Below, piece after piece: positions 9,933 through 17,948 of a stretch of DNA of 64,000 bases. Both the position numbers and the translations under genes were made by a program. Each line of letters opens with the position of its first letter. Position 1 is the stretch's first letter. The notes under the pieces were generated by a model. The model had not been told where the DNA came from and did not search any database. It saw only the letters and a list, made by a program, of their open reading frames with translations. Source of the DNA: Marinimicrobium alkaliphilum (GTDB lineage: Bacteria; Pseudomonadota; Gammaproteobacteria; Pseudomonadales; Cellvibrionaceae); assembly GCF_003259155.1 (NCBI RefSeq), contig NZ_QGMQ01000001.1, forward strand, positions 620,001 to 684,000, in the 5' to 3' direction.

Positions 9933-10380
9933 AGAAGCATTCATGGCTGTGGTGAGAAGTGCGCCGTTAGTATCCATTGATTTTGTGGCGCGCAACAATG
10001 CCGGAGATGTTCTTTTAGGGAAGCGCACCAATAAGCCCGCAAAGGGTTATTGGTTTGTCCCAGGGGGGCGCATTCTGAAAGGTGAACGGTTGAGTGAGGC
10101 ATTCAAACGCCTGAGCGTTGCAGAGTTTGGAAATGTAATCAAGTTGGAAGACGCTAAGCCCCTTGGCGTTTTTGAGCACTTGTACGACGATTCGTCTTTT
10201 GATGACAGCGTTGGTACTCACTACGTTGTGATTGCTTATGAGGTCTTTATTGATCCGGATTTGTCGCAGCTTCCGGATAGCCAGCATGCAGATTACAGGT
10301 GGTTTTGTGTTGATGAACTACTGTCCTCGGAAAATGTCCACGACAACACCAAGGCATACTTTGATCAGGACGACGTCTAG
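9919..10380 (+). CDS. gmm: GDP-mannose mannosyl hydrolase (Nudix family)
   Basis: A 153-residue Nudix-like enzyme that hydrolyses GDP-mannose or GDP-glucose to GDP and sugar; it is usual in GDP-fucose and colanic-acid-type loci. The N-terminus PLVSIDFVARNNAGDVLLGKR leads (in part) to the modified Nudix box, GGRILKGERLSEAFKR at about residues 49-64, lacking the standard GX5EX7REUXEEXGU spacing exactly as Gmm proteins do. It overlaps the end of the GT10-like gene by 14 bases and its TAG overlaps the cysC GTG start, so it is within the operon. It probably tunes the pool of GDP-mannose available for fucose synthesis. Confidence 0.88.
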   Translation: MYLSKEAFMAVVRSAPLVSIDFVARNNAGDVLLGKRTNKPAKGYWFVPGGRILKGERLSEAFKRLSVAEFGNVIKLEDAKPLGVFEHLYDDSSFDDSVGTHYVVIAYEVFIDPDLSQLPDSQHADYRWFCVDELLSSENVHDNTKAYFDQDDV

Positions 10381-10976
10381 TGGCCTACGTTTATTCTCAT
10401 GAGCCGTCTATAGATAGATCTCAACGTTCATTGCTTAAAAATCAGCGATCTTCGTTGGTCTGGTTGACAGGGCTTTCCGGATCCGGAAAGTCAACAATAG
10501 CCTCAGCCCTCGAAAAATCGCTATATGATAGAGGGTTTCATACGTATTCGCTCGATGGAGATAACCTCCGGCAAGGACTTTGCTCGGACTTGGGGTTTGA
10601 TGAAATTGACAGAATAGAGAATATCCGTCGGGTGGGAGAAGTTGCGGCCCTTATGGTGGATGCAGGCCTGATAGTCATCGCTTCGTTCATTTCTCCATTT
10701 GAGCGTGAAAGGCAACTGGTCAGAAGATTGTTTGAGAACGGGGAGTTTGTCGAGGTTTATGTCAGCACATCGCTTGCCGTATGTGAGCAACGGGACCCTA
10801 AAGGCCTTTATCGAAAAGCCAGGGCGGGTGTGATTGATCAGTTTACGGGCATCAGTTCGCCCTACGAGGAACCGAAAGATCCTGATTTGACGATAGATGG
10901 AGAGAAAATAGACCCATCAACAAGCGCTTCTATGATAATCGAGGTTTTGACTCGACGGGGAGTGCTTGCTCGTTAG
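10380..10976 (+). CDS. cysC: Adenylylsulfate (APS) kinase
   Basis: Phosphorylates APS to PAPS, the universal sulfate donor. The Walker A loop GLSGSGKS is at residues 31-38, followed by the APS-kinase-specific LDGDNLR near 58-64, LGF and the FISPFERER segment, then the YRKARAGVIDQFTGI lid region and YEEPKDPDLTID. At 198 residues it is full length. It starts with GTG overlapping the gmm stop. APS kinases inside polysaccharide loci, rather than with cysDN, usually serve sulfation of the glycan; no recognisable sulfotransferase or ATP sulfurylase is in the window, so sulfation of this polymer is an inference. Confidence 0.95.
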   Translation: MAYVYSHEPSIDRSQRSLLKNQRSSLVWLTGLSGSGKSTIASALEKSLYDRGFHTYSLDGDNLRQGLCSDLGFDEIDRIENIRRVGEVAALMVDAGLIVIASFISPFERERQLVRRLFENGEFVEVYVSTSLAVCEQRDPKGLYRKARAGVIDQFTGISSPYEEPKDPDLTIDGEKIDPSTSASMIIEVLTRRGVLAR

Positions 10977-11019
10977 CTGAGTGTTTTTTTGATTGATCGT
11001 TTTACTAAGGATCTTACGA

Positions 11020-12000
11020 ATGTTTTTTTGTAAAGCTAAGGCCCGATTCGCACGAGCCAGGAACGAGTTTATAAAACGGCGGATTGTTCGTTGTAGAAGT
11101 GTCAAGGCTTATGAGAGGGCCGTTAGATTTTTGAGATGGTACATCTCTCGAAACCCTAATAGGATTTACTTTGATTTCGGGTTGGCGGAAGCCTTGGCGC
11201 ATGCGGGTGTCAGGCCGAGTACAGTGTTTGAAAGGCTTCAATTGCGTATGCAGATATGGTATCGCGAGGGTGATAAGCGCTTTACTCGAGTGGCTGGTTT
11301 GGTGAATAAGCTGACAATGAGGGGAAAGGTTGAGGCATTGGGTGTGCCTCTTCCTGAGCTCTACTATTGTGATAGAAATATAGACGATCTTGACGTCCTG
11401 AGTCTTCCTCGAAATTTCGTCGCGAAGCCCCACAATGGTGCTGATTCCAAGGGTGTTCTGGTTGTGAATGGCGATATTGACAAGCTGAGCGGAAGTCGAA
11501 TCGACCGGAATGAGCCTGGATTTAAAATGTATCTTCGCGACTTTGTTCTCAATGCAACGGGCACCAGCCCCAGCACCAAAGTCATGATTGAGGAGTTTAT
11601 TGTCGATGCGCTATACCCGGATATGGTGCCTTTGGACTACAAGGCTCATTGCTATGGCGGGCGTGTAATATTTTTTCAGGTGATTAATAGAAACAAGGAT
11701 CAGCGTTCTCAGTCATTCTATTCCAGGCAGTGGGATCGTTTACCTCACGTTATTGCAGACTATCCGGAGGGGAAGAATATTCCAGTGCCCGAATGTCTAA
11801 ACGATCTGGTTAGGTATGCAGACAGAATAGCCTCGGATGCTCAGCAGATGTTGAGGTTGGATTTCTACGTCACAACCAAAGGCCCGATGTTTGGGGAGTA
11901 CACCACCTATCCTGCTGCGGGGCGTAATTTTACTGACTACGGCAATGCAATTTCGATACAGAGTTGGGAGCTGTTTCCGGACGCCCCTTCGCTCTATTAA
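11020..12000 (+). CDS. ATP-grasp family polysaccharide biosynthesis protein (TupA/sugar-transfer-like)
   Basis: A protein of about 326 residues. Its middle resembles the ATP-grasp fold of TupA-like and sugar-transfer-associated proteins: NKLTMRGKVEALGVPLPELY, FVAKPHNGADSKGV (phosphate-binding, Lys plus Gly-rich loop), VMIEEFI and the late LRLDFYVT...GEYTTYPAAG magnesium-site pattern. TupA-type enzymes ligate amino acids or related groups in cell-surface polymers; the substrate here is unknown. I chose ATG 11020 because AAGGA (11007-11011) sits eight bases upstream; an upstream TTG at 10993 has no such site. Separated from cysC by 43 bases, same strand. Confidence 0.75.
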   Translation: MFFCKAKARFARARNEFIKRRIVRCRSVKAYERAVRFLRWYISRNPNRIYFDFGLAEALAHAGVRPSTVFERLQLRMQIWYREGDKRFTRVAGLVNKLTMRGKVEALGVPLPELYYCDRNIDDLDVLSLPRNFVAKPHNGADSKGVLVVNGDIDKLSGSRIDRNEPGFKMYLRDFVLNATGTSPSTKVMIEEFIVDALYPDMVPLDYKAHCYGGRVIFFQVINRNKDQRSQSFYSRQWDRLPHVIADYPEGKNIPVPECLNDLVRYADRIASDAQQMLRLDFYVTTKGPMFGEYTTYPAAGRNFTDYGNAISIQSWELFPDAPSLY

Positions 12001-12358
12001 TGTAAATGCTGCTCTCGTAGGGTTCGAGTAATCAAGCTATTGAATTTGTTTGGGGTGAATTGGGCGCGTCATGAGCAGTGGCGGGAAGAATCTATATCGA
12101 TATGGCATTTATCGGCCTCAGTGATGCGGATCGATAATCCGGATCGTCTTGTTGCTATTGTTACGGCATTTGACTCTGATTGTCCTCAGGCGGGATTACC
12201 GCGGCTCCTCCCGTATTTTTAAAATTCTGATACTTATCCCAACGGAGGTGTCGGTAAGCTTTGTGAGCTTGTTCATGAGGGCGAGATAGGTTGCTGCCCT
12301 TAAAAGTTAATGAAAAATGGTTACGTTAAGAAATTTTCGCTTTCGGATTAGATAAGCT
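12001..12358 (+). other. Gap with a possible coding remnant
   Basis: Between the ATP-grasp and GT8-like genes. From about 12040 one frame stays open for 60 codons, meets a TAA at 12220-12222, then continues in the same frame through NSDTYPNGGVGKL to another TAA at 12301-12303. The composition looks coding, and the interruption by one in-frame stop suggests a decayed gene fragment, but I recognise no family. No promoter or terminator was seen. Confidence 0.3.
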
Positions 12359-13324
12359 ATGACAATACGGAATATTGAGAGAAAGGGGCTTTTGGGAATA
12401 GGGGTTGATAAAGGCGTCATGCCTCCTGTTACTATTGCATTTGCTTTTGATAGGGGTTACCTGGAATGTTTTAAGGTAATGTTGGTGAGCCTGCTGCGTA
12501 GTAAGACGTTGCTTGATTGTCCTATCGCCATCTATTCAGACGATCCGGAGGTTTTTAAAGACTCTGTTGTCAGGTTGGTTGCCGATAAGAAAGTCCTTCT
12601 GGATGGTCGACGCCGCGATGTGATTTATGATCTCGCGAAGAATAATGTGAAACGTCAGGAGCGTGCGGCATGGAATAAGGGAACGTTTCTGAAGTGGTCG
12701 GTGTTTGAGGAGCAGGATACGGATCTCCTGCTTTTTCTCGATGTGGACATGTTGGCGCTCAGTAAATTGGAGCCTTTGGTCAAGCTCGGGAGTGGGTCTT
12801 CTATGGTGGCATGCCCACAGTTTCAGAACTATCTACGTAAAGACAGGACTGAAATGGAAGTCGACACCAATTTGAGTGCTATGTTGGATGGTGAGTTTGA
12901 TGAACGCCATGGTTGGAGAATCAATAGCGGTATGATGCTGATTGGTAAGGAGTTCTTGTCAGGCAATTTTTTTAACGAGGTGACGGACTTTGCCAAGCAG
13001 AAAGTGGATCTGCACGAGCAGGCGCACTTGAGCAACTATTTTAAGCAGCAGACGAGTAGGCTCAAGATGGTGTCGTCGCGCTACAACTTTCAGGAAGAGT
13101 ACCTTTGGAAGGCGTCTATCAGTAAGCAGCGAGAACTTCTCCAGGACATCTCCGTTCTCCACTATGCCGGTTCGCGTAAGCCGTGGCGAGCCAATCCTCG
13201 CCCAACAGATCGGGCGTCTACGCTTCTTTGGCACGGATACAGAAGTTATGCTGAGCCGGTATTACGCTTTTCCGAGTCCAGGCCCCGTGCCGTCGTAAGA
13301 TGGGTCAGAGGTAAGCTGGCATGA
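12359..13324 (+). CDS. GT8-like glycosyltransferase
   Basis: A 321-residue GT-A fold enzyme. It opens with VTIAFAFDRGYLECFKVMLVSLL, quoted only in part here as the substrate-binding start seen in GT8 proteins, and has a DLLLFLDVDML metal-binding DXD segment at about residues 121-131, followed by a NSGMMLI stretch. No membrane segment. Its stop overlaps the ATG of the next GT2 gene (ATGA), indicating coupling. ATG 12419 is an alternative start, 20 codons in, directly before the conserved domain. It probably transfers a hexose or uronic acid to the glycan; the exact sugar cannot be read. Confidence 0.78.
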   Translation: MTIRNIERKGLLGIGVDKGVMPPVTIAFAFDRGYLECFKVMLVSLLRSKTLLDCPIAIYSDDPEVFKDSVVRLVADKKVLLDGRRRDVIYDLAKNNVKRQERAAWNKGTFLKWSVFEEQDTDLLLFLDVDMLALSKLEPLVKLGSGSSMVACPQFQNYLRKDRTEMEVDTNLSAMLDGEFDERHGWRINSGMMLIGKEFLSGNFFNEVTDFAKQKVDLHEQAHLSNYFKQQTSRLKMVSSRYNFQEEYLWKASISKQRELLQDISVLHYAGSRKPWRANPRPTDRASTLLWHGYRSYAEPVLRFSESRPRAVVRWVRGKLA

Positions 13325-15459
13325 CGGATGTGAAACGGCCTGAGACTCTGGATGAGGCGATCGCGATCGTCGAGCGCCAGGCACTGAGAATTGCCGAGCT
13401 TGAGGCCCGTCTCGATCAACAATCGCACCGCCCGGGTTGGTCTCGTGGTTTCGGGTTGGCGCGGCTGCTTAAGTTAGGAGGGAGGGCGGCCCAGTCGGAG
13501 GTGGTTGATGCCGAGAGCCAGTCCATTTTGGCGAGTGGGCTGTTTGATAAGACCTTTTATTTAAAGCAGGTTTCAGGTCGCTCTGATCTTTCGATCGCAA
13601 AGTCTGATCCTTTGAAACACTACCTGGAAATCGGTGGCTTTCAAGGCCTGGATCCGAGTGCGGGTTTCGATTCCGATTGGTATCTGGGGGTCAATCCTGA
13701 TGTGCAGAATGTGGGCGTCAACCCGCTTGTGCACTATGTCCACCATGGGATGGCTGAGGGACGCTTACCCTATAGGGGCGCAAAGCCCGCGTCGCGCTCA
13801 GGTCTGCCCACGACCAGTGCCGCGCTCAATAAAAAGCTCTGGACCGGGTTTTATCATTTGGCGGCGCCGGAACTGGAGGCACGCAGCGATGAATGGTTCG
13901 ATAGCCAGGCGGCCTGGTATCTTGCCGCCTGGGACTACGCCCATGGCTATCCTGAGAAGGCCCTGGAGCGGGTGGAACAGTCGATTGCCAACGGGAACGG
14001 CAGCATCAACAAGCGTGCCTTAATCGGCTTGGTCAAGTGCTATACATTGTTGCAGGACTATCGGGCGCTCGCGGACCTTTTGACGGATGATGAGAACGTC
14101 CGTATTCTGGGGAATGAATATCCCTATGTCAGTGCCAATGCGGTGTATGCCGATGACGCCCAGCGCTTGTCTGCGTTGAATGCGTTGTTTTATCGCTCGG
14201 GGCTTGTCGGTGTTGCGCGCAGAGACTCAAAAAACTCTTTGGCGCTCGACAACCTTGCGCCGGAGTCAGCGCCTCCCGCCGCCTTGTTTTCCGAAGATCT
14301 TCCTCTGGTCAGCGTTATTGTTCCGGCTTACAACGCGAGCAAAACACTGGGTATTGCACTTGATAGCCTTTTGGTGCAAAGCTGGCCACGCCTCGAAATC
14401 CTTGTTGTCGATGATGCGAGTAGCGATGATACTGAGCAGGTTGCGCAAGCCTATTGCGAGCGGGATTCCCGTGTTCGTTATGTGCGTAATTCCCGGAATC
14501 TAGGCGCTTACCCGACACGCAATAATGGCATGCGGGCCTCTACTGGGGCCTTTGTGACGGTACATGACAGTGATGATTGGTCGCACCCGCAGAAGATTGA
14601 GCGGCAGTTGCAACCTTTGTTGAATGATACCAGTGCGATTGCCTCCTGTAGTAACTGGGTGCGAGTCACCCACGATTTGAAGTTTGTCGGCCCCTGGTTA
14701 CTGAGTGACCAGTTTGTAGAAGCGAATCATTCCTCCTGCCTGATCAGGCGCCATGCGCTTGAGGCAACGGGGTTGTGGGACAGCGTGAATGTGGCAGCGG
14801 ATACGGAGTTTTTGTGGCGGCTGGAGTGCCATTTTGGCCACACGGCGGTGGTGAATGTGCTGCCGGGGACGCCTTTATCATTTGCGTTGTCCGATGATTC
14901 GACACTCACCCGCACCAAGGCGACACATGTAAAGACCATTCACTATGGTTTGCGGCGCCTTTATCGGGAGGCGGCACGCTGGTGGCATAAGAACGCAGGC
15001 GAAAAGCCCGTGCTCTCTGAGGTGGCGCGAGCGTTTCCGGCGCCTTTGGGCATCACCCGCGGCAGCCCCTCAGCCTTCGATCGGATGGTGGTGGCAGACT
15101 TTACCCAAGAGTCCGAACGGTTGGTGCCGGTACTGGATTATCTGCGGCAGCAGGTCGCGGCGGGCGAACAACTGTGCCTCTACCATTGGCCAAACTATCA
15201 GGGCTGGCACGGAGCGCATATTGCGGATGAGGTGTTTGAGTTTTGTCAGGCGTCCGGTGTGCGATTTGCCCATGTCGGCCTGCTTTTGTCGGTCCCGGTA
15301 GTGACACTGGCCAGCGAGGAGCTGTGGCATTACCCGCCGACGCAGTGTGTGCAGTTGAGTGGTCTTAAGCAGGTAGAGAGTCTTGAGACCCTTGAGCTTG
15401 AGAGCGCCGGCGCAATAATGGATTACTTTTTAAACGGTGGGGTAGGTGAGCTGGATTAA
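13321..15459 (+). CDS. GT2 glycosyltransferase with N-terminal HYL-G-EGR repeats
   Basis: A 712-residue protein. Residues 8-35 can form a short coiled coil. Residues of about 75-150 contain two copies of a repeat of the type DPLxHYxxxGxxEGRxP followed by FDSDWYLGVNPDV. A GT2 catalytic domain lies at about 328-550: VSVIVPAYNASKTL, then VVDDASSDDT, and the metal-binding HDSDDW at 415-420. The C-terminal 150 residues are unassigned. The same repeat type occurs in the next protein, so the two probably share a binding partner or acceptor. The gene overlaps both neighbours: ATGA at its start and 14 bases at its end. GC is higher than in the first 5 kb. Confidence 0.85.
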   Translation: MTDVKRPETLDEAIAIVERQALRIAELEARLDQQSHRPGWSRGFGLARLLKLGGRAAQSEVVDAESQSILASGLFDKTFYLKQVSGRSDLSIAKSDPLKHYLEIGGFQGLDPSAGFDSDWYLGVNPDVQNVGVNPLVHYVHHGMAEGRLPYRGAKPASRSGLPTTSAALNKKLWTGFYHLAAPELEARSDEWFDSQAAWYLAAWDYAHGYPEKALERVEQSIANGNGSINKRALIGLVKCYTLLQDYRALADLLTDDENVRILGNEYPYVSANAVYADDAQRLSALNALFYRSGLVGVARRDSKNSLALDNLAPESAPPAALFSEDLPLVSVIVPAYNASKTLGIALDSLLVQSWPRLEILVVDDASSDDTEQVAQAYCERDSRVRYVRNSRNLGAYPTRNNGMRASTGAFVTVHDSDDWSHPQKIERQLQPLLNDTSAIASCSNWVRVTHDLKFVGPWLLSDQFVEANHSSCLIRRHALEATGLWDSVNVAADTEFLWRLECHFGHTAVVNVLPGTPLSFALSDDSTLTRTKATHVKTIHYGLRRLYREAARWWHKNAGEKPVLSEVARAFPAPLGITRGSPSAFDRMVVADFTQESERLVPVLDYLRQQVAAGEQLCLYHWPNYQGWHGAHIADEVFEFCQASGVRFAHVGLLLSVPVVTLASEELWHYPPTQCVQLSGLKQVESLETLELESAGAIMDYFLNGGVGELD

Positions 15460-16996
15460 GCGCGCCTACTGGGCCATGCGGGGTCGACGCGTGCCGTCAG
15501 GCTTCGATAAACAGTGGTATAGCCAATACTATAAGGATGTGGGACATGCTGGCGCTGACCCGGCGCTGCATTACTTGGCGCACGGTATGGATGAGGGGCG
15601 TTTGCCGTTTTGCCCTGCGGAGTTTGATGCGTGTTGGTACCGGGAGCAGTATCCGGACATCCGCTCCGTAGAAGATCCACTGGGGCACTATTGGCACAGC
15701 GGTGCTGTTGAAGGGCGTGATCCTGGCCCTGGCTTCAGCAGCTCCGGGTACCGCTTGCGCTATGGCCTTCGAGCCGATGAACAACCCTTGCGACATTATT
15801 TGACCGTAGGAAAGGCGCGAGGCTATTTGCCGCTGCCCGAGCTGGATGGCGCGCAATCCTCCAAGCCGGGTGCGCCGACGTTATTGATTTGTGGCCATCA
15901 GGCGGGCCTCCAGCTCTACGGTGCCGAACGTAGCCTGTTGGATATTCTGAGTCTATTGGCGGCGTTGCCGCTCAACCTTGTGGTGACGCTGCCGAGTGCT
16001 GTCAACACTGAATACGTTTCTCAGGTGTTAGAGCGCGCTCATAAGGTGGCCGTTCTGCCTTACAGCTGGTGGTTGTCAGGGCGGGCGTCGAATCCCGTTG
16101 TGTTGAATAATTTCAAAGATTTGGTGGAGCGTTACCGGGTATCCGCAGTCTACGTAAACACCTTGGTGCTGGATGAACCTCTGGCGGTCGCGGAAGCCTG
16201 CAGTATTCCGTGCGTGGTGCACGTGCGTGAGTTGCCGGCGCACGATGGGGCTTTATGCGAAGCCCTCGGGGCAACGCCTGCCGAGATTATCGAAAGAGTT
16301 GATCGCCAGGCCGATCTTATACTCGCGAACTCATCCTTCACGGCCAAGCAGCTGGGTGCTCCAGATGCTTTTGTGGTCCCCAACCCTTTGCCTGATGTTG
16401 ATTTTGGTGACATTCCAGCGCCTTCTCCAGGGAAAGCACCGCTGACTGTTGCGATGATCAGTAGTAATTTGCCCAAGAAAGGCATTGGAGATTTTGTGGC
16501 TCTAGCGGTCAGCTTGTCGGAAAGTGGCTCGGAGGCTCGGTGTATGTTGATTGGGCCTGAGAACGAGCATACTTCTGAGTTTGTCCGGCAGAAGGCGCAA
16601 GGTCAGTTGCCCGATAACCTGGTTGTAGCGAGCTATATCCCTGATACTCGCGATGCTCTGGCCATGGCCGATATTGTGGTGAACCTGTCGAGTTTTCAGG
16701 AGTCTTTCGGGCGGACGGTGTTGGAGGCGATGGCGGCGCAGCGTCCGGTGATTGCGTATGACTGGGGAGCTTTGCCGGAGTTGATTGACGATGGCAAGAC
16801 GGGCTATCTGGTGCCGCTAGGGGATGTGGCTGCTGTCGCGGAGAGGGTAGAGTGGCTGACAGATGAGAAGCATCGTATGAGTATGGGGCGGGCCGCTAAA
16901 GTCAAAAGCGGTGATTATGGCCGGGAGGCTGTTCAGAAGCGTTTGGTCGAAGCGCTACAAAAAGTTAACATTTTAGCGCCACACAATACCCCCTAG
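15446..16996 (+). CDS. GT4 glycosyltransferase with three N-terminal HYL-G-EGR repeats
   Basis: A 516-residue protein. Three degenerate repeats occupy about residues 18-132, each ending HYLxxGxxxGRxP-like (HYLAHGMDEGRLP, HYWHSGAVEGRDP, HYLTVGKARGYLP). The rest is a GT-B enzyme: GAERSLLDILSLL in the N-terminal Rossmann half, VVPNPLPDVDF, then AMISSNLPKKGIGDF and the donor-site ESFGRTVLEAMAAQRPVIA (EX7E) near residues 420-440. It starts at GTG 15446, inside the end of the preceding gene; the next in-frame ATG is 15476 or nearby and would remove part of the first repeat. Likely a processive or single-addition transferase of the glycan; specificity unknown. Confidence 0.85.
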   Translation: MSWIKRAYWAMRGRRVPSGFDKQWYSQYYKDVGHAGADPALHYLAHGMDEGRLPFCPAEFDACWYREQYPDIRSVEDPLGHYWHSGAVEGRDPGPGFSSSGYRLRYGLRADEQPLRHYLTVGKARGYLPLPELDGAQSSKPGAPTLLICGHQAGLQLYGAERSLLDILSLLAALPLNLVVTLPSAVNTEYVSQVLERAHKVAVLPYSWWLSGRASNPVVLNNFKDLVERYRVSAVYVNTLVLDEPLAVAEACSIPCVVHVRELPAHDGALCEALGATPAEIIERVDRQADLILANSSFTAKQLGAPDAFVVPNPLPDVDFGDIPAPSPGKAPLTVAMISSNLPKKGIGDFVALAVSLSESGSEARCMLIGPENEHTSEFVRQKAQGQLPDNLVVASYIPDTRDALAMADIVVNLSSFQESFGRTVLEAMAAQRPVIAYDWGALPELIDDGKTGYLVPLGDVAAVAERVEWLTDEKHRMSMGRAAKVKSGDYGREAVQKRLVEALQKVNILAPHNTP

Positions 16997-17054
16997 TATA
17001 TGGCAGTATTGGGCTGCGCAAAATGCCGCCCACTGCCACCGACGGAAGTGTAGT

Positions 17055-17948
17055 ATGAAATTCATTGAAGTAGTCAAGTTAGAGGCTAGTGATGACCGCA
17101 GCCGCTTCTTGTATTCGGTAAACAGCCCAAGACCTGACGATCGAGCGGATAGTGAAGGCTTTCGTTTGGCGGGATGGGTGTATATAACACCAGCCATGAC
17201 GGATTTTTTTGATGGCAATGTGTATTTTGATGCGAAGTCAGAGAATCCCAGGCAGGCTGTGCGCAATGTGGAGCGCGCCGATGTCAACAAACACCTCTCA
17301 GAGCTGGGTATCAAAGACTCTGGTGCCTATGGCTTTGAATTCAAAGGTAGACAACAGCAGCCTGGAACCCTTTATGTGGAGGGCCGAAAAGGACGCCGTG
17401 ACCTGGCAAAAATTGTTTTTCGCCGTGAGCAGCAAGTGCAGCCGGAGCAAGTGCCGATAGTGGCTTTGGTGGGGCACTCGGCGTCAGGAAAATCCGCGGT
17501 ATTGGAACAATTGGGCCTCGATCGGGCTGTTCATGATATGGATTACTACTTTCTCAAGAAGAAGAGAAAGGTGAGTGCATCGGCGGTCCTGGATTGGATG
17601 CGTTCAGCCAGTGCGCCTGGCCCAGTTGTTTTGTCCAACGATACCGATGTGTTGCGAGAGCTCGCGGCTCTGAAAAATCGAGAAGATGCCTCGGTAAAAG
17701 GAATTCGTTTTGTATTCTTGAATCGCTCACTTGTACGGTTCTTGGAGAACTTGAAAAAAAAGAACACCGATGGCTGCTTTCACCCAAAGAAACCGGATGC
17801 GGAGTACAGGGCTATCTATTTTCACTTCCTCTCGTTGTACGGGCAGTTGGCCGACGATGAAATTTGTTATGAGGGTGAAGATTTGACTGAGCTGACTCGG
17901 CGTGTTGAGAGCTATCTGGTTTCGGTGTCAGGAAGTGAGAGCGTTTAA
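17055..17948 (+). CDS. P-loop NTPase/kinase-like protein with N-terminal unknown domain
   Basis: A 297-residue protein. Residues 1-130 form a domain without a family name that I recognise (it has GFRLAGWVYI and ends near a KGRRDLAKIVFR stretch). Residues of about 136-290 look like a P-loop kinase: Walker A GHSASGKS near 140-147, then DMDYYFLKKKRK, and PVVLSNDTDVLREL as a possible Walker B strand. A small-molecule or sugar kinase is possible, but no substrate signature is visible. ATG 17055 has GGAAG just upstream. Its TAA overlaps the ATG of the next gene (TAATG), so it is coupled to the double GT2 and probably acts in the same assembly step. Confidence 0.6.
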   Translation: MKFIEVVKLEASDDRSRFLYSVNSPRPDDRADSEGFRLAGWVYITPAMTDFFDGNVYFDAKSENPRQAVRNVERADVNKHLSELGIKDSGAYGFEFKGRQQQPGTLYVEGRKGRRDLAKIVFRREQQVQPEQVPIVALVGHSASGKSAVLEQLGLDRAVHDMDYYFLKKKRKVSASAVLDWMRSASAPGPVVLSNDTDVLRELAALKNREDASVKGIRFVFLNRSLVRFLENLKKKNTDGCFHPKKPDAEYRAIYFHFLSLYGQLADDEICYEGEDLTELTRRVESYLVSVSGSESV

